Positions 9,560 through 17,194 of a stretch of DNA of 64,000 nucleotides are shown here, piece after piece. The stretch lies in the NCBI RefSeq assembly GCF_006874475.1, contig NZ_VIRM01000033.1:39940-103939 (forward strand), written 5' to 3'. A program made the translations under genes and the position numbers. The first letter of the stretch is position 1. Every line of letters begins with the position of its first letter. The stretch comes from Microbispora hainanensis (GTDB taxonomy: Bacteria > Actinomycetota > Actinomycetes > Streptosporangiales > Streptosporangiaceae). The notes beneath the pieces were generated by a model. The model saw only the letters and a list, made by a program, of their open reading frames with translations. It was not told the origin of the DNA and searched no databases.

Positions 9560-11879
9560 GCAGGTGCCGGTGCCGGTTCTGGGGGTGCCGGTTTTGGGGG
9601 TGCCGGTGCCGGGGGTGTCGGTATTGGGGGTGCGGCACCACGGGCCGGGATCGGCCAGGGCCGTGCGCGACGAGCTGAACCGGATCCGGCCCGATCTGGT
9701 GCTCGTCGAGGGCCCGCCCGAGGCCGACGGCCTGGTGGCGCTCGCCGCCGATCCCGGCATGCGCCCGCCCGTCGCGCTGCTGGCGTACGTGCCGGGGGAG
9801 CCGTCGCGGGCCGCCTTCTGGCCGTTCGCGGAGTTCTCCCCCGAGTGGCAGGCGATCGCCTACGCCGCCGGGGCGGGCGTCGAGGTGCGGTTCTGCGACC
9901 TGCCCGCCGCGCACAGCCTCGCGCTCGACGCCGACCCCGTACGCCGCGATCCGATCGGCGAGCTCGCCCGTGCGGCGGGATACGACGACCCGGAGCGGTG
10001 GTGGGAGGACCTCGTCGAGCACCGGGGCGAGGCCGGGACGCTCGACGTGGTCGCCGAGGCGATGCGGGCCGTGCGCGAGGGGCACGTCGCGGAGGGCGTC
10101 GAGGCCCGGCGTGAGGCGTACATGCGCAGGACGCTGCGGAAGGCGACGCGGGAGGGCTTCGCCCGGATCGCGGTGGTCTGCGGGGCCTGGCACCTGCCCG
10201 CACTGACCCTGCCCACGCCGACCCTGCCCACGCCGGCTCCGCCCGCGCCGACCCTGCCCACGCCGGCTCCGCCCGCGCCGACCCTGCCCACGCCGGCTCC
10301 GCCCGCGCCGACCCTGCCCACGCCGGCTCCGCCCGCGCCGGCGCCCTCCGCGGGCGAGGACGAGCGGCTGCTGCGCGGCCTGCCGAAGGTCAGGGTCGAG
10401 ATGACGTGGGTGCCGTGGACCCACGGACGGCTCGCGGCGGGCGCGGGCTACGGCGCGGGCGTCGCCGCGCCCGGGTGGTACGAGCACCTCTTCACGGCGC
10501 CCGACCGCCCGGTGGAGCGCTGGCTCGCCCGCGCCGCCGCGATCCTGCGGGAGGAGGGCCTGCCCGTCTCCTCCGCGCACGTCATCGAGGCCGTACGGCT
10601 GGCCGAGTGCCTGGCGGCGCTGCGCGGCAGGCCGCTCGCCGGTCTGTCGGAGGTCACCGAGGCGGTCAGGGCGGTGCTGTGCGGCGGCGACGAGCTGCCG
10701 GTCGAGCTGGTCCGGCGGCGGATGGTCGTGGGGGAGCGGCTCGGGCGGGTGCCGGACGCCACGCCGATGGTGCCGCTGCGGCGGGACCTGCGCGACGAGC
10801 AGCGGCGGCTGCGCATGAAGCCCGAGGTCATGGCCGGGGAGCACGACCTCGACCTGCGCAGGCCGCTCGACCTCGGCCGCAGCCGTCTGCTGCACCGGCT
10901 CGCCCTGCTGGGCGTGCCCTGGGGGACGCCGCGGCGGGCCCGGAGCAAGGGAACGTTCAAGGAGTCGTGGTCGCTGGAGTGGCGTCCGGAGCTCGACGTG
11001 GCCCTCATCGAGGCGGCCGTGTGGGGGATCACGGTCGAGGCGGCGGCGACGGCCCGCGTCCGCGACCTCGCGGGCGGCGCGGGCCTGACCGAGCTGGCCG
11101 GGCTGGTCGAGCGCTGCCTGCTCGCCCACCTGCCGGACGCGCTGCCGTACGTCCTGGGGTGCATAGAGGACCGGGCGGCGCTCGACGGCGAGGTGCGCCA
11201 CCTTATGGGGGCGCTGCCCGCGCTCGTGCGGGCCCGCCGCTATGGAGACGTGCGCGGCACCGAGGGCCTCGCGGGCGTCACCGAGTCGATGCTCGCGCGG
11301 ATCTGCGCCGGGCTGTCGCCCGCCCTCACGGGGCTGGACGAGGACGCGGCCCGGGAGATGGCGGCGCTGATGGACGGCGTCCACACGGCCGCCGGCTTGA
11401 TGGGCGGCGGCCGGTGGCTCGCGACGCTGGCGGGGCTCGCCCGGCGCGACGACCTGCCGGGGCTGCTCGACGGCCGGATCGTGCGGATCCTGTTCGACGC
11501 CGGGGCGCTGGAGGACGACGTGGCCGCCCGCATGGCGCGGGCGATGTCGCCCGGCAACCCCCCGGCCCGGTCGGCGGCCTGGATGGAGGGCTTCCTGTCC
11601 GGGGGCGGCCTCCTGCTCGTCCACGACCCGCGCCTCCTGGCCGCCGTGGACGCCTGGCTCGCCGGCCTGTCGCCTGAGGCGTTCGTGGACGTGCTGCCGT
11701 TGCTGCGGCGCACATTCGGGGCGTTTCCGGCGCCGGAGCGGCGGATGATCGGCCGCAGGGTCCGCTCAGGCGCGGCGCCCGGGGGCGAGGAAGCGGCCGG
11801 TTACGACGACGGGCTGGCGGCGGCGGCCGTCCGCACCGTGCGCGACATCCTGGGGCACGAGACGGGCGGGAGGTTGTGA
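9549..11879 (+). CDS. DUF5682-family protein (YehM-like) with two repeat expansions
   Basis: Up to 776 residues from ATG 9549. The conserved N-terminal core is VLGVRHHGPGSA (about 26-36), LVLVEGPPEAD and AYVPGEPSRAAFWPFAEFSPEW, characteristic of DUF5682. The motif layout suggests a TraB/ChaN-like fold, but no activity is established. Two parts are unusual. The first strand (PVPVLGV) is preceded by four 15-bp repeats, and a TLPTPAPPAP repeat is inserted after the segment RIAVVCGAWHLPAL. The remaining ~500 residues are helical. It sits between the MoxR and VWA genes, overlapping both. The true start could be any of several in-frame GTGs (9564-9630). Confidence 0.82.
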   Translation: MPAEQVPVPVLGVPVLGVPVPGVSVLGVRHHGPGSARAVRDELNRIRPDLVLVEGPPEADGLVALAADPGMRPPVALLAYVPGEPSRAAFWPFAEFSPEWQAIAYAAGAGVEVRFCDLPAAHSLALDADPVRRDPIGELARAAGYDDPERWWEDLVEHRGEAGTLDVVAEAMRAVREGHVAEGVEARREAYMRRTLRKATREGFARIAVVCGAWHLPALTLPTPTLPTPAPPAPTLPTPAPPAPTLPTPAPPAPTLPTPAPPAPAPSAGEDERLLRGLPKVRVEMTWVPWTHGRLAAGAGYGAGVAAPGWYEHLFTAPDRPVERWLARAAAILREEGLPVSSAHVIEAVRLAECLAALRGRPLAGLSEVTEAVRAVLCGGDELPVELVRRRMVVGERLGRVPDATPMVPLRRDLRDEQRRLRMKPEVMAGEHDLDLRRPLDLGRSRLLHRLALLGVPWGTPRRARSKGTFKESWSLEWRPELDVALIEAAVWGITVEAAATARVRDLAGGAGLTELAGLVERCLLAHLPDALPYVLGCIEDRAALDGEVRHLMGALPALVRARRYGDVRGTEGLAGVTESMLARICAGLSPALTGLDEDAAREMAALMDGVHTAAGLMGGGRWLATLAGLARRDDLPGLLDGRIVRILFDAGALEDDVAARMARAMSPGNPPARSAAWMEGFLSGGGLLLVHDPRLLAAVDAWLAGLSPEAFVDVLPLLRRTFGAFPAPERRMIGRRVRSGAAPGGEEAAGYDDGLAAAAVRTVRDILGHETGGRL
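9570..9629 (+). repeat. 15-bp tandem repeat, four copies, at the DUF5682 N-terminus
   Basis: Units 9570-9584, 9585-9599, 9600-9614 and 9615-9629 follow GTG-CCG-GTT-CTG-GGG with small changes. Each begins with an in-frame GTG, and in most cases this is preceded by GGGG. Confidence 0.85.
10206..10340 (+). repeat. 30-bp tandem repeat, four full copies plus a half
   Basis: A half unit (10206-10220) is followed by four identical 30-bp units (10221-10340), each encoding TLPTPAPPAP. The units read in frame inside the DUF5682 gene and make a stiff Pro/Thr/Ala linker of about 45 residues. Confidence 0.95.
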
Positions 11880-13012
11880 TGGACGGCGAGGAGGAGCGGC
11901 TGCGCCGCTGGCGGCTGGTGCTGGGCGGCGCGGCGGAGGGGACGCTCGAAGGCGCGGACGCCCGGATGGACGTCGCCCTCACCGCCCTCTACGACGCGCA
12001 GGAGCAACGCGGCGCCGGCCTCGGCGCGTCCGCGCCCCGGGTGGCCCGCTGGCTGGGGGACATCAGGGAGTGCTTCCCCACCGGTGTCGTGCAGGTCATG
12101 CAGAAGGACGCCATCGAGCGGCTCGACCTGACCCGGCTCCTGCTGGAGCCCGAGATGCTGGAGGCCGTCGAGCCCGACGTGCACCTGGTGGGCACGCTGC
12201 TGTCGCTGAGCCGGCTGATGCCGGAGCGGGCCCGCGAGTCGGCCAGGGCCGTCGTCCGCACGGTCGTGCGGGAGCTGGAGGCCCGGCTGACGCGGCGCAC
12301 GCTGACGGCCGTCAGCGGCGCGCTCGACCGCTCGGCGAGGACCCATCGCCCCAGGAGGACGGCCGAGGTCGACTGGAACCGTACGATCCGGGCGAACCTG
12401 CGCAACTACCTCCCCGAGCGGAGGACCGTCGTGCCGTCCCGGCTGGTCGGGTACGCCCGAGGGCAGCGGGCCGTCCGGCGGGAGGTCGTGCTCGCGGTCG
12501 ACCAGAGCGGCTCGATGGCCGCCTCAGTGGTGTACGCGGGCGTCTTCGCCGCGGTGCTCGCCTCGATGCGTTCGCTCAAGACCTCGTTCGTGGCCTTCGA
12601 CACGGCCGTGGCCGATCTGACCGATCGGCTGCACGACCCCGTAGAGGTGTTGTTCGGCACCCAGCTCGGCGGCGGCACCGACATCAACCGGGCGGTGGCC
12701 TACTGCGAGCGGCTCGTCACCCGGCCGGCCGACACGATCTTCCTGCTGATCAGCGACCTGTACGAGGGCGGGCCGCGCGAGGAGATGCTGCGCCGGATGG
12801 CCGCCATGTCCGCCGCCGGGGTCCAGGTGATCGTGCTGCTCGCGCTGTCGGACGAGGGCACGCCGCAGTACGACCACGACAACGCGGCGGCGCTGGCCGC
12901 GATGGGCGTGCCGGTCTTCGCCTGCACGCCGGACGCCTTTCCCGGCCTCATGGCGGCCGCCATAGAGCGCCGGTCGTACGACCAAGGTCGCATTCCCGCG
13001 CCAGGACGGTGA
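11879..13012 (+). CDS. VWA-domain protein (YehP-like) of the MoxR cluster
   Basis: 377 residues. The N-terminal half is helical. The C-terminal VWA domain has an intact MIDAS motif DQSGS (208-212), the GTQLGGGTDINRA threonine loop and LISDLYEGG. VWA proteins of this type are the functional partners of MoxR ATPases and bind targets through a metal ion. I chose ATG 11879 because GGAGG lies 5 nt before it; GTG 11876 would be too close. It overlaps the DUF5682 stop. It is the last gene of the five-gene unit; the next gene has its own promoter. Confidence 0.9.
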   Translation: MDGEEERLRRWRLVLGGAAEGTLEGADARMDVALTALYDAQEQRGAGLGASAPRVARWLGDIRECFPTGVVQVMQKDAIERLDLTRLLLEPEMLEAVEPDVHLVGTLLSLSRLMPERARESARAVVRTVVRELEARLTRRTLTAVSGALDRSARTHRPRRTAEVDWNRTIRANLRNYLPERRTVVPSRLVGYARGQRAVRREVVLAVDQSGSMAASVVYAGVFAAVLASMRSLKTSFVAFDTAVADLTDRLHDPVEVLFGTQLGGGTDINRAVAYCERLVTRPADTIFLLISDLYEGGPREEMLRRMAAMSAAGVQVIVLLALSDEGTPQYDHDNAAALAAMGVPVFACTPDAFPGLMAAAIERRSYDQGRIPAPGR

Positions 13013-13016
13013 TTTG

Positions 13017-13022
13017 TAATGT
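13017..13022 (+). promoter_or_regulatory. -10 box of the MFS transporter gene
   Basis: TAATGT ends 7 nt before ATG 13030 and starts only 4 bp after the VWA gene's stop. This suggests an independent, leaderless promoter. Confidence 0.5.
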
Positions 13023-13029
13023 CCGTATC

Positions 13030-14397
13030 ATGTCTTCGGTAATGACCGCTCCCGCCACCGTCTTCAGCCGGCACTACCGTTCCCTGAGCGTCGGGATCGT
13101 GGCCCTGGTGATGCTCGTCGCGTTCGAATATCTGGCGGTGGCCACCGCGATGCCCCTGATCGGCCGGGAGCTGAACGGCTACCACCTCTACGGCCTGGCG
13201 TTCAGCGGCGGCATGGCGGCCAACGTCATCGCCACGGTGGTGGGGGGACGCTGGAGCGACGCCCGGGGGCCGTACCCCGCCCTGTGGACGGGAGTGGCGG
13301 GATTCGTCGCCGGGCTGGCCGTCTCCGGGTTCGCGCCCGCCATGGAGGTCTTCCTCGTCGGGCGCTTCCTCCAGGGACTCGGCGGCGGCCTGTTCAACGT
13401 GGCGCTGTACGTCCTCGTCGCCCAGGCGTACCCCTCGGCCATGCACCCGCGGGTGTTCTCCGCGCTGGCCGCGGCGTGGGTGCTGCCGTCCGTGATCGGC
13501 CCGGCCGTCACCGGCTTCGTGGCGGAGACCTGGAGCTGGCGCCTGATCTTCCTGGGCGTGGCGGTGCTGTCGCTCCCGGCCGCGCTGATCATGTATCGCG
13601 GGCTGCCCGCCGGGGACGGGCAGCCCAGGGAGGCGATGGGCCGGGCCTTCCTGCCCCGGTTCGCCTGGGGCGTCTGCGCCGCGATCGGCGCGGCGCTGCT
13701 GCAGTACGGCAGCGGCGCGGCGGGCGCGGGGATCGTCCTGGCGGTCGCCGGGCTCGCGGTCCTCGCACTGGCGCTGCCGAAGCTGCTGCCGAACGGGACG
13801 CTGCGCGCCGCCCGCGGGCTGCCAACCGTGATCGCGCTGCGCGGTCTGGCCGCCGGATCGTTCTTCGCCGCCGAGGTGTTCGTCCCGCTGATGCTGGTGC
13901 AGGAGCGGCACCTGAACACCGCCGAGGCCGGGCTCGCGCTCACCGGCGGGGCCCTCGCCTGGTCGCTCGGCTCGTGGATCCAGGGCCGCAGGCCCCACGC
14001 GCGGGCGATGACCATCCGCCTCGGCGCGACCCTGATCGCCGCCGGCATCTGCGTCACCGCTCTGATCGTCATCCCCGCCACGCCGTCCCTCGTGGTCTTC
14101 GCGGGCTGGATGGTGGCGGGCCTGGGCATCGGCATGGTCTTCCCGACGCTGTCGGTGCTGGTGCTGGAGCTGTCCGCGCCGGGGGAGGAGGGCCGCAACA
14201 GCGCGTCGCTGAGCATCGGAGAGTCGGTCTTCTCCGTCGTCGCCGTCGCGGTCACCGGGGCCCTTTTCGCCGCGTACGGGGGCCGTCCGTGGGTCTACGT
14301 GACATGCCTCGGCCTGCTGGTCGTCATGGCGGGAACGGCCACTCTCGTGGGCGGCCGTTTCGAGCACCGCCGCGAACCGGGCACCATGGAGGTCTAG
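13030..14397 (+). CDS. MFS transporter
   Basis: 455 residues, almost entirely hydrophobic. The first transmembrane helix (VGIVALVMLVAFEYLAVATAMPLIG) is followed by the loop GGRWSDARGPYPALW and by VGRFLQGLGGGLFNVALYVLVAQAYP, typical of drug-export type major facilitators. I count about 12-13 hydrophobic segments. A proton-driven efflux role is inferred from the family; the substrate is unknown. I chose ATG 13030 for its -10 box spacing; ATG 13042 is possible. Confidence 0.88.
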   Translation: MSSVMTAPATVFSRHYRSLSVGIVALVMLVAFEYLAVATAMPLIGRELNGYHLYGLAFSGGMAANVIATVVGGRWSDARGPYPALWTGVAGFVAGLAVSGFAPAMEVFLVGRFLQGLGGGLFNVALYVLVAQAYPSAMHPRVFSALAAAWVLPSVIGPAVTGFVAETWSWRLIFLGVAVLSLPAALIMYRGLPAGDGQPREAMGRAFLPRFAWGVCAAIGAALLQYGSGAAGAGIVLAVAGLAVLALALPKLLPNGTLRAARGLPTVIALRGLAAGSFFAAEVFVPLMLVQERHLNTAEAGLALTGGALAWSLGSWIQGRRPHARAMTIRLGATLIAAGICVTALIVIPATPSLVVFAGWMVAGLGIGMVFPTLSVLVLELSAPGEEGRNSASLSIGESVFSVVAVAVTGALFAAYGGRPWVYVTCLGLLVVMAGTATLVGGRFEHRREPGTMEV

Positions 14398-14504
14398 GGA
14401 ATCCCGGAAATGCCGCCGTGGAGCAAGCCGGCCGGACGTAGCGCCACCGAGGCGCATCCGGGGCGGCTTTCGGCGGGTCCGGGGAGAGAAGTGAGGGGAT
14501 CCGA

Positions 14505-15500
14505 GTGCCGCGTGTCCGGGAGCTGGAGGTCTTCAGGATGACCCTGCCGTACGGCAGGCGTCCGGAGACCGTCCTGGTGAAGATCACGGACTACGGCGGC
14601 ATGGTCGGCTGGGGCGAGGCCGTCGATCCCGCCGAGGCCGGCCCGCTCGAGCGGGCCCTGCCCGCGCTCATCGGCATCGACTGGGAGCACCCGTCGGAGC
14701 TGGGGGAGATCCCCGGCGGCGCGGCCGGCGACATGGCCTGCTGGGACCTGTGGGGCCGCATGAACGGCGTCCCGCTCTCCCACGCCCTCGGCGGCAGCCG
14801 CACGTCGCTGATCGCGACCGTCAGGCTGACGGCCGACCGCTCACTGGAGAGCATGGTCGCCCGGGTGAACCGGCACGTCTGCGCGGGCTACGGGCACGTG
14901 ACGCTCGACGTCCATCCCGGCTGGGACGTCGAGCCGCTGCGCGCCGTGCGCGCCGCCTATCCCGGCCTGGCCATCGCGGTGGACGGGCGCGGCGCCTACA
15001 CGGAGATCGCGCAGCTGGAGGCGCTGGACGCCTACGGGGTGGTGGCCATCGAACGCCCCTTCAAGGACCTGCTGACCAGCGCCGACCTGCAAGACCGGGT
15101 GTCCGCCCAGGTCGCGGTCGAGGTGGCCTCGGTGTCCGAGCTCGACGAGGCGGTGAGCCTCAACGCGGGCCGGGCGCTGCTGCTGCGTCCCGCGAAGTTC
15201 GGCTCGCTCGGCGCCGTACGGCTCGCGCACGACCGCGCGGTGGAGGCCGGGTGGGACATCGTCTGCGCCGGCGGCCTCGGCGCGGGGCTGGCCCGGGCCG
15301 CGACGGTCGCCGTCGCCAGCCTGCCCGGCTGCTCCCTGCCCAGCGACGTCGCCGAGCCGCCCAAGAGCGCGCAGGTGGTGCTCCCGCCGGTCGGCGCGTC
15401 CGGCGGGGTCGTCGCGGTGCCGCTCACCCAGCCCGGTCTCGGGCACACGGTGGACGAGGACCGGGTTCGCCGCATGGCCCGCGCGTCGTTCCGCGTCTGA
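14505..15500 (+). CDS. Enolase/mandelate-racemase superfamily protein, active site degraded
   Basis: 331 residues. The fold resembles o-succinylbenzoate synthase/muconate cycloisomerase: N-terminal cap ending GDMACWDLWGRMNGVPLSHALGG, then a barrel. The usual KxK lysines are replaced (HVTLDVHPGWD) and the aspartate motif reads VDGRG. The glutamate motif is IERPF, and the third acidic/lysine positions read VEVAS and LLRPAKFGS. Catalysis as a normal dehydratase is therefore doubtful. The start is GTG 14505 with GAGGGG upstream. It may be a divergent relative with another role. No menaquinone or aromatic-catabolism genes adjoin it. Confidence 0.7.
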   Translation: MPRVRELEVFRMTLPYGRRPETVLVKITDYGGMVGWGEAVDPAEAGPLERALPALIGIDWEHPSELGEIPGGAAGDMACWDLWGRMNGVPLSHALGGSRTSLIATVRLTADRSLESMVARVNRHVCAGYGHVTLDVHPGWDVEPLRAVRAAYPGLAIAVDGRGAYTEIAQLEALDAYGVVAIERPFKDLLTSADLQDRVSAQVAVEVASVSELDEAVSLNAGRALLLRPAKFGSLGAVRLAHDRAVEAGWDIVCAGGLGAGLARAATVAVASLPGCSLPSDVAEPPKSAQVVLPPVGASGGVVAVPLTQPGLGHTVDEDRVRRMARASFRV

Positions 15501-15568
15501 CCCGCGCTCCCGCCTACGGCACGCCTCTGCCTACGGCGGGCGCCGGCCCGGGCGGGAACCGGCTCGGC

Positions 15569-17095
15569 TCAGCTCGCCATCGCCGCGCTCGGCGCCCCGC
15601 AGCCGTCGTCGATCGGGCTGGGCGTCCCCGGAGACGGGAGCACGGGCGTGGGAGAGGGCGGCGGGGAGTTCCGGTGCCGATGCCGGTGCCGTCCCGGAGC
15701 GGACGGGGCGCCGGACGGAGTGGCGGAAGCACCGGCCCGGGCGTGCTCCGAGGCCCGGATCGCCTTGGCCGTGAGCAGCCGGATCCGGTCCCAGTCGGGA
15801 TAGGCGGTGTTGATCAGGGGCGGCACGAACTGCAGGCCGGTGATCGCGGCGTGCTTGACCTTCCAGGCCAGCGGCACCAGGTGTTCCAGCATGGGCCGGG
15901 GCACGTCGGTGCTGAGCATCCTGCGGGTGGCCGCCGCGATCTCGGTGAACCGCGTCAGCACCGTGGCCGGGTCGGCCTGGGAGAGCAGGGCCCCGAGGAC
16001 GCACCGCTGCCGGTGCATCCGGTCGAAGTCATCACTGAAGGTGCGGGAGCGGGCATACCACAGCGCCTCGGTGCCGTTCAGCCGCCGGGTGCCCGCCCTG
16101 ACGACGCCCTCGTCGTGCAGGCCGTACACGATGTCGCGGTCCACCGACACCACGAGCCCGCCGAGGGCGTCGATCATCTTCGCGAAGCCCCAGATGTTGA
16201 CCAGGGCGTACCAGTCGATCCGCAGGCCGAGGGTGTAGCCGACCGTCTCCTTGAGGACCTCGGCGCCCATGTTCCGCCGCCCGCCGAACAGCTCGGGATG
16301 GTCGTCGGCGTACTGCCACACCGAGAACAGCAGGTCCTCGCGCCAGCCGGGGCGATACTCCGGGAGCTGGAAGCCGAAGGGGAAGCGGGCGGCCATGGCG
16401 CTGCCCGGGGGGAAGCGGACGTGTTCCAGGTTGCGCGGCAGGCCGAGCAGCACGGTGTTGCCGGTCCGCACGTCCACGCTCGCGACGTTGAGGCTGTCGG
16501 TGCGCATCCCGATCCGGTTGTCGCCCCAGTCGCCGCCGAGCAGGAGCACGTTGACCCGGTCGCGGCCCGCCCACGGGTCCTCCTGGCGTACGACACCGGC
16601 CGCCTGACCGGTCCCGGCGGGAGCGGCGAACAGCGAGTCGAGGGTCTGCTCGGACACGCGGGCATATCGGGCGGCGATCGCGAACGGCACCGCGACGGTG
16701 ACCGCGAGCACGCCCGCGACCAGCCCGGTGAGGACCTGCCCCCTGCGGGGCAGCCGGCCGGGCCGCAGGACGACGTACGAACGGATGACCAGCCAGAACC
16801 AGGCGACGGCACAGGCCCCGAACACCAGCGAGATCTGGCCCAGCCATCCCAGCGCGCGTCCGGCGAGGCCGGCGTCCGCGCCGAGGGCCACGCACACGAC
16901 GGCGACGACCACGGTCAGGTAGCCGCCGAGCAGGAGCAGCCCACTGCGCCACCGGCCCGCGCGCAGGTGCGCCGCCCCGGGCAGCACCGCCGACAGCGCC
17001 ACCCAGCCGATGAGCGCGGTGGCGTCGAACGCCGGCCCGCCGCGACGCGTCGCCGGCGGGGCGCCGTTCCGGGGTGCGAGATCAGGGGTGACCAC
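15569..17095 (-). CDS. LytR-CpsA-Psr (LCP) family cell-wall glycopolymer ligase
   Basis: 508 residues. The N-terminus has about four transmembrane helices (two between roughly 25-75, one near 90-110, one near 125-145), more than the single anchor of many LCP proteins. The catalytic domain follows: DRVNVLLLGGDWGDNRIGMRTDSLNVASVD, LGLPRNLEHV, GGLVVSVDRDI and LWYARSRTFSDDFDRMHRQR, all LCP hallmarks including the conserved Asp/Arg residues. LCP enzymes transfer teichoic-acid or arabinogalactan-type polymers to peptidoglycan outside the membrane. A Ser/Pro/His-rich tail (RHRHRHRNSPPPSPTP) ends the protein. Start GTG 17095, with no clear Shine-Dalgarno sequence. Confidence 0.9.
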   Translation of the reverse strand: MVTPDLAPRNGAPPATRRGGPAFDATALIGWVALSAVLPGAAHLRAGRWRSGLLLLGGYLTVVVAVVCVALGADAGLAGRALGWLGQISLVFGACAVAWFWLVIRSYVVLRPGRLPRRGQVLTGLVAGVLAVTVAVPFAIAARYARVSEQTLDSLFAAPAGTGQAAGVVRQEDPWAGRDRVNVLLLGGDWGDNRIGMRTDSLNVASVDVRTGNTVLLGLPRNLEHVRFPPGSAMAARFPFGFQLPEYRPGWREDLLFSVWQYADDHPELFGGRRNMGAEVLKETVGYTLGLRIDWYALVNIWGFAKMIDALGGLVVSVDRDIVYGLHDEGVVRAGTRRLNGTEALWYARSRTFSDDFDRMHRQRCVLGALLSQADPATVLTRFTEIAAATRRMLSTDVPRPMLEHLVPLAWKVKHAAITGLQFVPPLINTAYPDWDRIRLLTAKAIRASEHARAGASATPSGAPSAPGRHRHRHRNSPPPSPTPVLPSPGTPSPIDDGCGAPSAAMAS

Positions 17096-17194
17096 GCGTC
17101 AATTGAAGCGACACCGGCCGCGGAAAACCCGTCGGCGGCACCAGCCGGAACAGTCCATACCGGCATTTGACCGGGACTCGACCTTGGCCTCGGC

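Noticed and set aside
10206..10340. Regular 30-bp repeats that could suggest a CRISPR array
   Set aside because: The units are directly adjacent with no unique spacers, and they read in frame as TLPTPAPPAP inside a gene.
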